Shown here: one piece after another, positions 23,869 through 35,951 of the stretch
Layout: each line of letters starts with the position of its first letter
Numbering within the stretch: the first letter of the stretch is position 1
Source of the DNA: Nymphaea colorata
Lineage: Eukaryota > Streptophyta > Magnoliopsida > Nymphaeales > Nymphaeaceae
DNA length: 64,000 nt
Direction: 5' to 3'
NCBI RefSeq assembly: GCF_008831285.2
Contig: NC_045149.1
Span: forward strand, 808,001-872,000
Position numbers and translations under genes: made by a program
Notes under the pieces: generated by a model
Databases searched by the model: none
Seen by the model: only the letters and a program-made list of their open reading frames with translations
What the model was told of the DNA's origin: nothing

Positions 23869-25990
23869 CATTGAAATCTTTCCTCATACACTTTCTCTTC
23901 TTCTTTTATGCATTCACATTCATCAAAATCAATTACACCACATGCACCTTCCCTAGAAATTAAGTGATCATATTTCAAGTTGCAGAAAGTGACCAAATCG
24001 TATTGCAATAAGAACTCAAAGGTCTCACTTAGTTTCAAAACAAAATACAAATAGCATCATATCCTAAGTCAGCCAAAATACATTTGAAAACGACATGTTT
24101 ACTAACGTTTTGGAATCTTCATCAAAAGAATGAGTTTCACGTGCTTCCAAATATTCTCTAAAATATAACTCATTTGAATTCAAGTTAATTTGCTAAGAAA
24201 ACTTAGCCACTCTCTCCAAAATTTGGTCCATTTGCTATGTCAACTTAGTCATTTTTCCTAAAAGACTGATCACAAGTTGACCCAAAATCATGATATGTTC
24301 TTGAGTTCAAAACAAGAAAGTAAATCTCAATCACCAAAAATTTCCAATTTTTCAAGTCAGATTCCCAATTAACTATAAAATTTTTCAATCCAAATTTTCA
24401 AATTACCAAGCAAATTTCCAAAATCTTGGGTCAAAATCATGATCCAAATCAATTTTCAATATCCTCACCAATTTTGAAATTCAAATGGTACATTTTCAAC
24501 CAATGTAATGGTCTTCAATTTAAAACCAATTTGGAAAATTTTTAATTTTCCAAAAAGAATTTATCCAAATTTTCTTAACAAGTTGAATTTTCAAATAACT
24601 TGTCAAGACAAGTTAATTTCTAAACAACTTGTTTTACTTTTACTTGAATTTATCCAAAACAAATTCAAATTAAGTTTGAAATGAACTTTTTATTTCAAAT
24701 TCAAAGCTTTTATGCACAAGCATATAGGATTTGCATCAATCAACTGACTTGTATACAATCCAAAAAATTCTTAGTCCTTGGTCTGATTACCTTTGTTAAA
24801 GGCAGCAGGATTGGTTGGACCTCGTAACGATAGGCAGATCACTTTTTTCTTGAAAATTCTCCTCTAAACCCAATTTAAAATTTTTGCTGATTCGCATTGA
24901 TGCCCTCGAAGATGGGGTGGGGTGCGAATAGATGGCAATCATGGTGGGACCCTTCTATATTTGTCTAAGGATTTGTTGGATCATATACAAGTCATTTTCA
25001 CAATGCCATATATCAATTCCATAAAACTTTTTGTAACCATACCTATTGGCATCATATTTGTATGCATTTATGATTAATTGAGGAGATTCCATATTCCTTT
25101 GAGTTCCATAAATTATCATATCCCTCCTTAATTTAGGAGTAGTGTGGAGCCCATTATGCTTTCAAATTTTCAAATTTATCTCTTAAGCATGTATGTAATA
25201 GAGCCATTTCTTTTGCATCTCTTCATGAATTTTGAAAAAACAATCTCTACCTATATCAAGTCCTAGTCATCATGTTGTTGGGCTATTCCTAGGACACTAG
25301 TCCAAGATATAGCGTGACAACTGGATCACCCAATTGGACTAAGAAGTCCCCCCATTAGTAACGAAGCAAACAATAGTCTCAATATATCGATGGGTGAACA
25401 AGGAAAATTGGAGAGCCCAAATGTAGAAAACCCATGGAGGAATCTATGTTAATACCATAGATTTGGTATACAGGCATACCTCAAATTTAGATAAATCAGA
25501 ACAATCAACCAATTTATTCTCTATAAGTTCCAAGACTAATTTTCAAAATGATGCATATAGGCAAGAGTTCTAGGCAATACATTACTAATTGTTTGATTTT
25601 TCTTCAATTGATTGCTTGGATGTATGAGATGGAATGTACTACCTTGTCTCCAAGTCCATGTCCAAACCTAATGTCAAACTCTTCTCGAGTCTCTGTTGGG
25701 TCAGTTTATACATAATATTTTCTCGTCTAGATGGACTCGGAAAACATTTTTCCATATGATCGGATCATATAAAAGTTGATCCGGACTTCACATCATCCCA
25801 AGTGGAGTCTACCTACCTCAGTGGAATTTTTCATGATATCTAACTTTTCAATGTATATTTTTGAACCACTTAGATCATTGTGGTCTTGAAGAAGCGGTCA
25901 GTCTAGCAATGCAACCAATCAATAGTAGTCTAATCCGTGCAGTCACCGAAAGATGAAACCCAAGAACCAACATATTTTAGTTTTTATGGG
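23869..25990 (+). other. probable Gypsy 5' leader/LTR sequence, inverted
   Basis: No coding similarity is seen. The AT-rich stretch 24080-24780 contains many AATTTTCAAAT-like repeats. A more mixed stretch follows (24800-25900). By position it precedes the plus-strand gag. LTR ends were not identified. Confidence 0.3.
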
Positions 25991-28110
25991 ATGAAATAAT
26001 AATTACCCTAGATGAATTTTTCAACATCATGGGTTTACCCAAGGCAAAGGTGAACCCGAGAGAACCAATTGAAGACCAATTCCTTGTCAATCAAGATCAA
26101 ATCAATACTCTAGAAGTAATTCACAAATTCATGAGAAAATGGAGTTTGTCGTTTCTAGAAAAATATAGACATCAATACCTTTGATTAGAAGAACTTGGTG
26201 AAGTATAATCCCAATATATCAATCCTATTTCACTCTCTAGAAGTGCCACAGACAATACAAGGATTTTATGGTAACTTGGACCGTGGGTCTCATATTATTC
26301 AACAATGAAGAGCACATATTGAATTTTTTCACAACATGCCTCTTCAGAAAATGAGGGCATGTCAAAGTCTATTACATATCCATAGGAAATGGCATCATTG
26401 GTATTTCTTTATCAAGGATTGACCAATTTTTCAATTGACAATGTAGACTCAGTCTAAGGATGTGCCTCCGCATTGCAATCATGGTTCCACAAGCACATGG
26501 TGCCACAATCATGTCATTTCAAAATACCTACAGTCGGTTACCCATTATGGAGCATTACTGTGCAAAGATGAATGAAGTGGATGATTCTGCCATCATTTGG
26601 GACTTCTTTGACTGAGATGCCATCAAGTCAAAGTATACCTACAATCTAGTTAGAGAAACCCTTCTTCTCGGACCATTTGTCATAGTTGACTACCATACAA
26701 AGCGTTGCATCAGACAATTCTCCTGGCATCAAAGGAAAGCATATCAAATTAAATCAGAGAGAGACATTGTGGAGTATGAATTGGATACCGAATAGTGGTC
26801 CGGAATATACACCCACGCCCAACTACGTTGGTTATCATTTGTCCACTTGTACCTTATCCTTGGTCCAAGCATGGGTGATGAATATGTAAAATGGTAGAAT
26901 GAAGTCTACCCTTCTATCTTTTTGTCCTAGATCATCACGTCCAAACAATGTAGTCAACCAAGTCAAATTTTTTAGTGTTTTGTCAAGTCTTGTCAATCTC
27001 ATTATGCAATCAAAATTTACCATTTTCTTCAATTGGCCATATGTGCATATTATCTCTCATCGAATCAAATCCTAACATCTTCAATTTCTCTTCTTACAAG
27101 GTAAACATCCACTTTATAGCAAAGACTAGAGGCCAGCAAAGAAAATGATTGAGATGGAGCAAAGAGCAACCAATCACAGGAGACAAGGGAGAAGAATCAT
27201 CCTCAAGTACAACTCCCAAGATGGAAGGAAGTGATTCAAAGTATAAAGAATATAGGAGATTCTAAAAATACATGATCATGTTCAACGAAGAGCAAGCTCA
27301 GGTAGAGAAAGCCAAAAAGAAAGGAAGAAGACAAAGAAACCTTTCTCGAGCAGCTCTGATTCTTATGAAGACACTACTACAGGATCTAGTAGTGAAGAGG
27401 AACAAAAGACTCCCAAGAAAAAGAAGAAGGGAGAATCCTGAAAGGCAATAGTCCAGAAAGTTGAAAAAAAGTTGAATGCAATTCAACTTAAAGGCAAGAA
27501 CAAAAACAATTTTACTTGTGAAGGTTTTTACGGAAGCTTCATAAATGACAAACACATAAAAAGCTTGCCTAAGAAAATTCATCAAATTTGATGGCCATGG
27601 AGACCCAAAGCCACACTTGACCATGTTCTTTACGGAATACTACATGTTTTGTAACAATCATAGAGCTCTCTTTCAATGCTTTCCTAGGAGCTTAGATGAA
27701 ATTGCATCACAATGGTATAGGGAGCACATTAACCATGTGGAGCTGAAAATTTTTAATAGATTGATCAACCTTTTCATTAAAAGATTTATTCAGAATGTTG
27801 AAACTGCATCAATAATCACCACCTTGTGCTACCTAAAGTAGACATCAAGTGAAAAGGTCAAAGGTTTTATTCAAAATGGAGGTCCTCTTGCAATAGGATG
27901 AGAGATCAATATCTTAGTCCCATGCATTGGGGCTAATCATTAACAATTTGAGACGACTATTAAGGAGCCTCATTTATAATGCTCCATTGAAATCTTTCGT
28001 TGATCTCACCAAGAGAGTTGACTACATTGAGGCAGGGATTGAAAATAGAGCTTTTGATGTTGTTATCCCAGTAGAAATTCAAAAAAGAAACCAAGAAAAG
28101 CAGTAGAAGT
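25990..28110 (+). pseudogene. Ty3/gypsy gag N-terminal half, degenerate
   Basis: At 25990-26190 the frame reads DEIIITLDEFFNIMGLPKA. The stretch 26400-26900 includes CASALQSWFH and resembles the mobile-domain-like N-terminal extension of some plant Gypsy gag proteins; that call is weak. From 27553 to 28110 the retrotransposon gag domain is clear: FDGHGDPKPHLTMFF, FPRSLDEIASQWYREH and FIKRFIQNVETA. It ends in the 63-bp block shared with the minus-strand half. Frames are broken in several places. Confidence 0.7.
28048..28110 (+). repeat. 63-bp inverted duplication, right copy
   Basis: Identical to the reverse complement of 23806-23868. On this side it ends the genuine gag reading, and the sequence after it (from TAAATTATAT) is unrelated to gag. 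Confidence 0.95.
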
Positions 28111-28129
28111 TAAATTATATATGTTGCAG

Positions 28130-30460
28130 CAAATATAAATCACTTTCTCACCACAAAATTCTCTCTTGGTGGGGAGTTAAAAAAGGTTTAGAAAGGAACG
28201 TGAGCTTGGTGCCCTTTGCAAAACTTTATTCATGGATTCTCATTTAGAAAAACTAATTTATGCGGCATCATGCATTAAAATGTACATTGATCGTAGCTCT
28301 CCCAAGCTGGACGTCATTCTCAGCTATTAATAAGAACAAAAATAAAACCTTCATATGGATATTGAACTTGAAAATAAATAGCAAGGAGCAAAAATAGATG
28401 AAAAACAAGCTAGAAGCACCTACCTTGTGGTCAGCCTTGGTGCTTGAGGCTTCCTCTTGCTTGTTCTCTTGATCAAGCAATCCTAAACAAGAATCCAAGC
28501 TTGGATTTGAGCTTAGCAAAGCTAGAATAAGAGAGTCTTTTTGCTAAAAATTGCAGACATGAAGAGGGTTCCTTACCACAAAAATCCTAAACAAGGGTCT
28601 ACTAAAGTACCCTAGCTTAGCAAATTCGAGAGTATGGGTTGGGAAATGAGAAAGAGAGAAAGGGAGAAGGTTGGGATGATGGCTTCTTCTCCTTGGCTTA
28701 TTCTTATTTTCTTGTCTTAGCTGCAACCTGGTTGTACTTGCTCTTGGCTACAACTAAGAGAAAGTGTTAGAGCAATCCCAAAATTTTTGTCCTCCTACCT
28801 TGGCTCCCAAGGTGGTTTATTTAGAAATAGATTGAATGAGAAAGGGGAGGAGGTGACAGCACCTAACTCCTTAACTCTCGCTTGGAACATGCCCAAGGCT
28901 TGGGGAATTCGGCCCTCTTTGAGCTGGTAGGCATAGGATAGGTCCAGCTGGAATTAAAATTGATTTAAATTTTAGAAATGGGCTAAGGTGGCTGCCACCT
29001 CAACCAGCCTCTAATTCAGCTAATGGCTAAGATAAACTTGATTTCTCATTGGTCTAATCTGTGATACATGGATTGATGATTTGACAAAGGGAATTAAATA
29101 AGCTTTAATCCTCTTTAAATGACTCCAACGAAGAACATCTAGCCCACACGCATGTGCTGGGTGTGCTTGGCTAGGTCTGGTCAACCGTGGTCCAGACCTA
29201 GTCAAGTCTAACTTGGGTACTAGTTTAACCAAAAAACTTGATGGAAATACGTTTTATTCGGGTTTTATTTTTTGAATTCGAACTTGTTAGGTTCAAACCT
29301 ATTGTGAAATCATTTTTGAAGAATTAATTAAATATGAAAAGACTTTGAAAATTCTATAAAATTTGATTTTGAAGGGCTTTTTTGTCCATAATTCAATTGA
29401 AAATGAATTTAATTGAATCAAATTTTGATTTTCAATTTGGTGTTTGGTTTGTGCATTCAAATTCAAATGTGTATTTGATTTCCATAGAATCTTAATTTGG
29501 GTTCTATGAATTCAATTTGATCATGGAAGGATAAAGTTTTCTGAATTTGGTGATTTTTACCAAAGTCAAAGCTCATTTTGTAAGCTGGTGTTGACTTGCT
29601 TGAGTTAATTTGGTGAATTTGAGATAAGAAAGCACTTAATTTTGTTCAATTGCGTTTAAATTCAAATTTTACTTCGACTAGGTTCAGTCAAAGTAGATTT
29701 GATCCAATCAAGGTCTATCTCTGTCCAGTAGCTAGATCGTGAGGTAGACTTAAACTTTTGACTGGGTTTGGACTAAGCTAAGCTCATGTTGATTGAGCTC
29801 AGTGAGGGTGTGGTGCCACTTTTGTGTCCACCTAAGTCAAACCTACTTGGTTTAAGTAGGTTAGTTAGAAGTCATTAATGCTTTGTTGGAATTAAACTCT
29901 TCTCTTTCATTAGAGAATCTCTTTTTTAATTAATGGAGAGAGAGATATATAAATATCTTTGAATCCAATTATGATCTTATTTATCACTCATTGAAAATGA
30001 TAATTTTTTTTTAATAGGGTGAGGTAGTTTGAAAAAGAGGGCGGTGTGTCACCTCTTGGTTGGGCCCTTGGCCACACTAGCTAGGTGGGACCCACATGTG
30101 GTTCCCATACATACTTTTGCATCCTGAATTGGATCCAGTTTTTGAATTTAAATCTGGATTCAGATTTTGAATTCAGATTTAGATTCCAAATCGGACGTGG
30201 ATCCCAAATGACAATTGTAATTGGATTTAAATTTCAAAAACCTAAGTTGGATCTAGTTTTGAATACTGGGTTAGGATTTGGGCTCGTAATCCTACAATGG
30301 GATATGTTTTATGAGTTAAATATATTATTTGAACCTAAATTGTATTTAGATTCAAAATTAGCTTTGAAATTGAAGCTTTTCATAATTGTTTTGTAAAATT
30401 CTTTTGTAAGGTTTTGAAATTGCATCCATCAATTGCAGTGGAAAAATTTAGGGTGTTAAA
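28130..30460 (-). repeat. probable Gypsy LTR (solo or truncated) inserted in CACTA element B
   Basis: The minus strand begins TTTAACACCCTAAATTTTTC, one base from the common Tekay/Del-type LTR start TGTAACACCCTAAATTTT. A possible other end is TGTTGCAGC at 28130 (plus strand). It contains a pyrimidine-rich leader-like stretch with a CAAGGTAGGTGC donor-like site near 28430-28420. The CACTA transposase begins directly beyond 30480. No target duplication was found, so the ends are tentative. Confidence 0.4.
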
Positions 30461-30486
30461 TACTTGTAGTTGCAGACTAAAGCATG

Positions 30487-32110
30487 TGGTATATGGGACA
30501 TCGTGTTGGCTACCTTTAGCTCATAGATATTGAAAAAACAAACACATGTTTGATGGTAAAGTAGAATTGAGACCAACTTCAAGACAAATGGTTTTAATGT
30601 CAGAATTGTTAGAAGATATGACGTTTAATGAAGATATGGAGGAACATCTCAAATACAATTAGAAAAAAAAAAGTATTTTGTTCACTTTGCTATATTAGAA
30701 GTATAACATATTACACCACAATTTAGATGTAATGCACATAGAAAAGAACATATGGGACAACATGATTGGTACATTAAATATATGCAACAAATTGAATGAT
30801 CATTTGAATGCTAGAATGGACTTGAAGAAACTAAACATACGGGAACCACTTCATGCATGACAACATCCAAATTCAGATAGGTGCATACTTCTTTCAGCAT
30901 GTTACAACATGAACATGACTAAAAAAGATAACTTTTATCATATGTTGAAGAATTTAATATTTTCATATGGTTTATTCAAGCAACCTATCTCACAAAATAG
31001 TTGTGAGGGGACACAAGATTTATAATCTAAAGAGCCATAATTGTCACATACTTCTACAATAATTTCTTCTTTTTGCTTTATGGGGATCTCTACCAAAGAA
31101 GGTGAGTTTCATCTCGATAAAATTTTGTGAGTTTTATATAAATTTGTGTAAGAATGTCATAATGGATGCGAAGTTACATGAATTAGAACAACAAATTACA
31201 ATAACACTTTGTCAATTACAGATTATATTTCTAATAAATTTTTTCATTTGTGAAGGAATGCCATAATGGTACATTTAACGATTCATTTGGCAAATGTGGT
31301 TCAATTGGATTGACCAGTGCAATGCCATTTGAGATATCATATGGAGAGGTACATTAATCATTTTATTTTAGGCAAGTTGTACACAAAAGTATAAGTCTTC
31401 ACCCTATTGGTTTCTACTTATGTCATGCATTTATTTAAGTTTAAGATATATGTATATAATAAAAGTCAACCAAAATGGCCAATTCCAATGAGATTTTTGG
31501 CATGTGAATTATGATATTCTATTCAACATATTGTTGGTATATAAAATCAATAATCAATAGACCTGAAAGGAATGCCAATGACTTTGTTGTTCATTCAAAA
31601 GATGAATCCACAAAACAAAATTTCAAGATTGGTCTGAAAAACATGTAAAACTTTATATATATTTACATAACTATTTTCCATTTACATTTTTTATGATGTT
31701 TATGCATGTATATGTAATGTTACAAATTAGAAAGAAATGTTATCATAGAAATAAACATATACTAGAATATATTATTTAGTTGTCTCAATTGCTAAACAGG
31801 ACAGCATTTAGATATAAAGGGTTCATATCAAATGGATCAAATTTCATGCAAGGGATAAAGGTATATATATGAAATACAAGAATAGTAGTGTTATAGTTGA
31901 TACACATACTCCTAATATTTGTAAGAGACTAAAGTATGATAGATTCAGATGTGAATGGTATGGAAACATGTATAAAAAACATTAGAAGGGCATTTATTTT
32001 GATGAATTTGATTCACATGTGTTAACATTAACTTCAGATGTATGAAAGACGAACCATTTGTTTTAGCATCTCAGTATCAACAATTTTTTTTTTTTGGTGA
32101 AGGATCTAAT
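30487..32110 (+). pseudogene. TNP2-type CACTA transposase, degenerate
   Basis: YMGHR and WLPLAHRY begin the region, followed by KNKHMFDGKVELRP, the TNP2 'LP..HR.R..K..FDG' motif. Next is MCIEKNIWDN (the family's 'D.MH.EKN..D' block), GTLNICNKLNDHLNARMDL and NIREPLHA. Near 31800-32110 come the DUF4216-like blocks (RFRCEWYGN). The protein would excise and insert CACTA elements in the nucleus. There are in-frame stops (for example after HRY) and frameshifts. Confidence 0.75.
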
Positions 32111-32402
32111 AGACAATAACTAACATGTTACCATTAAACAAAAACCTAGATAATTGTACGACGGACTGTGACAGATGACAAAATATGTATAGATATACAC
32201 AACTCATTAACAAGTCAAGCTAACAGCGTGAATGATGATATTGATTAGGTTAAGGATACTTACTATTCTAGTTTGGTTAATAACTGGTAAGATTATATTT
32301 TTTTTATGAACTTGCATTGTAGAATTCAATTTTATTATTTCATTTTATATGTATCTTCATTTGTTGTTATCTTATTTGAATAGTTGAAACTAATGTATTC
32401 AT

Positions 32403-33420
32403 GTGTTGTTTGCGTTACATATAGCAAATACATATAGGGGAAGACATAATGTTCCATCAACATATGAGATTGAGTATGAGAATGATGAAAAATATGAAAC
32501 TATGGAGAGCGAAGATGTAGGTGGTAAAGAACAAACATGTGATACATGCCCTTCTGGTAATGAATATGCTCGAAGTCACAGTCGATTAATCTATCAACAT
32601 ATTATTGTTAGTTAATATTTGTTAACGTTATCTCATTTATTTGTAGACCTCCCAAATAGAAATACATGTGAGATCGCTCGAGCTTTAACTACAAACAATC
32701 TTAGAATAGGATCAAAGCACAAGGTAGCAACGAACCCATTGGAGCAGCCGATTAAAACAGAAGCTCAATATTTGACAGTATAAATCAATACACAAGCATG
32801 AGATCTTATTGCTATGTTACTACTATATCAAATTTTTTGGAGCTTCTATCAACCTTCAAGACGTATCTTTGGTTGCATGTATAGGTATGTATATTTTCAT
32901 AAATATTAAGCAATAGAAGGGTTATTCTAACATTCACTTTATTTGATGAAAACAGAAGAAGTATGAATTCCCACAAACATAAGTCAATTATGCTTGAATA
33001 TGCACACATTGGAGACATGAGTGTAGAAAAATATTCAAACTACCATCATACCTTTGAACTCATACTAGAGTTACAAAATTCATCAACAAAAACAATATAC
33101 AACAAAAGCATTGGGAGTTAAGTACAAATTACTTTGCAGAAGATAAGTTGAAAGTATGAATGGTTTATGTATATTATTTTGTATACCACATTAGGAGTCC
33201 ATAAGCAATATCTATGCATTGGTGTTTCAAGAAATTAGCAAAAAAAGTGCATAGACACGTGCTGAACAAAAATATTTACATACAATAGGCACGCAACGTT
33301 TCATATGTTTTAGGGAGAATGAAGTAAATGTTTTTATGATTTATGTATTCTATGGTTGAATATATTAACTTATAACATATTTTACAATATACAGTTTCAA
33401 AAATGTTCAAAGCAGTCATC
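32403..33420 (+). pseudogene. TNP2 acidic tail and TNP1/Transposase_24-like remains
   Basis: An acidic tail (YENDEKYETMESEDVGG) precedes NTCEIARALTTNN, like the start of Transposase_24 proteins. Near 33230-33330, RAEQKYLHTIGTQRFICFRE matches their 'RAKQKYPHTSGTKSFAR.RE' signature. Intervening sequence is decayed. Confidence 0.5.
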
Positions 33421-34702
33421 ACATGTTGATTTGTCCATTGCTTCTAGAACTAATAGGAACCTGAACTACCCAAACCCAAAAATCAATAGTGTCGTTATAA
33501 GTGTCAATTAAATAATTACATTCTTTTATCTTAACGCTGCATATATGAATTCATTAACTATATTATTATATTTGTAAAATCAATTATAAGAATAACTCTA
33601 TACATTGCCTAAAGGACACCAGATATACTAGAAAGTAATTATCTCTACTCTATGGTGATGAGACATGAGAGACGTGGTTGAGTACAGATGATAGGATTGG
33701 TGTTAGCCCTTCTCAGTGTACTTTCTCATCTAACACAATACATTATGTGCCCTAAAATTAGAAAATGTTGCACTAAAAGTTAAACTTTACACGCTCGACT
33801 CCAAATTCCTTGACTTTCATGATAGGCTTAATCAGTTTATGGCACAACAACTAAAGACTTTCACTTACGTAAATTTCAACTATCAGTTGTGGATTCTATT
33901 TGTAAAACTATATTGCTGATTGCTCTAATTTGTTTTCTTAATGTTCATTATAGGCATGCCGACATCACATAACTTTACACGAGTTCCACTTCAATGATGA
34001 CATTTTAGGGTGTAGTTTTTTTTTGGGTTTTAGGTTATAACAATGTGGATACATACATAACCTCATTTAATACATAGTTTTTAATTCAAACTTTGGTTAT
34101 TGAGTTTTGGTGTTATGTTATATAACTTTTAACTTTGGTTGTATATAATACACATGTTTATTTATAGACAGGTACCTGCTTAGATGGCCTTATAGAAAGC
34201 AACTTTTTGTTTATAGATGTATTCTGATTTTCGAATATTGTTTCAATCATCAATTGTAAAAAAATAATTAAAAATATTTACTGACAATGTTGCTGTGCGT
34301 CAATAAAGTATATTACCTACGCGTCAAAAAACATTGTGAAAAGTTTATTGACATTTTCAAATATGTTGGTAAAACTATTACGGATGTCCATCTGATCGTC
34401 GATAATAATCCTTACCAATGTTATACAAACATTAGTGGCGATTATCATCAACATATAGATAAATATCGCTAATAATATTACTGACGTTCGTTGACATCGA
34501 CAATGTAATTTTCAACCACGTTCTGCATGGATCAGTGAACATTATCTACATGGATGTGTGCAGATGAAATATAGGTGATGGTTGTTACCAACAAAATGTT
34601 TACTGACGTCCATTGTAAATCTCAGTAAAAGTTTTGTCGACGCTTAGAGCACCTTTACCAACGTTTTTTGGCTGTCGGTAACATATTTATTTTTTTGTAT
34701 TG

Positions 34703-35847
34703 AAAGTTTGTCTCAAACTCTTTTATTGTCTTGAACCATTTTAATTTTTTTCTCGGTGATAGCCCATGGAATCGCCTTCGAGAGCTTCATCTCTGCTTGT
34801 TGAAGCCTGAGCTTCTTTTCATTCACCAGAATATGATAAATTTCATGGACTCCCTTGTGTTTTCAGAGATTCCAACATATAACGTTCTCTTTCCATTCTT
34901 ATTTCCATCACTGAGAATCTCTCTCTCTCTCTCGTATTTAGTCGTGTATCGAGGACATGGTGGATATTGGTGAAAAAAATGTAACTACAAAAGCAAGAAG
35001 GCTTGGGTCCTAAATCTCACCTGGACTGGACTTAGGGGTGGCCTAGACATCAACAAGTCCTGGACCAAGTTTGTATCCAAATTTTGGTTTCGGATTTGGA
35101 CTATATAAATTTAAAATCGGATATTCAAATTTGGATTCAGATTTATAAATTTACTTTAATTTAGAATAAAATATTTAATTTTGGATTAAGATATGTAAAT
35201 TCGGGTCAGATATCCGATATCTTTTTAAGAAAATTTTATTGTCTGGTCTGTTGTTTATTTAATATTAAATCCAAATAAGACTTTAATTGAAAGTCAATTT
35301 TTAATATCGAATTCGATCTGATTTTTTATTCGGATATCAAATTTTCTTTCATATCCAATTTACTTAAATCAATTTGATCGGCATCCCAATCCTACTGAAA
35401 TCCGTTGACATACCTACCCAAATGTGAGCCGTGCGCCTCTACTTTTTCCTACCCTTCCTTCACAAAAAAGTTTGTACTTTTGTTTTTCTTTTGGTTTCTG
35501 TTTTTTCTTTTCAACTTATCATGAGCTTTTGTTTTACTTTGCTTGCTGAACTCAGCTCACTGCAAACAAACTTGGTTATATTGGTAGATGAAAATTTTGT
35601 GCACTAAGAATGATAAATGATAAAAAATGCCCCAGATTGATAACGAAGCTGGAAATCAAAGAAACGAAAATACTTAAAAGAACATTTCTTTTTCAACAGT
35701 TTCAAAAATAGCACCTTTTTTCTTTTGGTGTGACAGTTTCAAAAATACCCCCAAACTCCACTACAAATACTATTAGAGCATGGGTCCTTAATTCGCCGTC
35801 CATCTTGAAGTCGGTTGGGATGAACGGCGCGCATTTAGTGTGATCAC
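34703..35847. other. upstream region of the MATE gene
   Basis: AT-rich low-complexity sequence with GGATATCC/GAT-ATTC-like repeats (35050-35400). No coding feature is seen. Confidence 0.4.
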
Positions 35848-35855
35848 TTATAAAG
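35848..35855 (+). promoter_or_regulatory. TATA-box candidate of the MATE gene
   Basis: TTATAAAG lies 97 bases before the ATG. It is followed about 35 bases later by a CT-rich leader (CTTTCTCTCTCTAC), a common plant transcription-start setting. Confidence 0.45.
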
Positions 35856-35951
35856 AGCACAATCGCATGCATAGGGGGTACCTTTCTCTCTCTACGGCCG
35901 TTTGGTGGTGGTGGTGTTTGCCGCGTTGGCTTATTGCTTCATATCTTAAAG

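Larger units (their letters stand above)
30480..34702 (+). mobile_element. CACTA (En/Spm) element B, 5'-truncated
   Basis: Plus-strand TNP2 and Transposase_24-type genes are followed by a subterminal repeat region (34290-34690). That region has recurring TTACTGACGT/GTCGGTAA-like units, and a terminus at 34690-34702 reads TTTTTTTGTATTG, one base from the CACTA 3' end TTTTTTGTAGTG. The 5' end is missing, cut by the LTR at 28130-30460 or earlier events. Confidence 0.6.
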
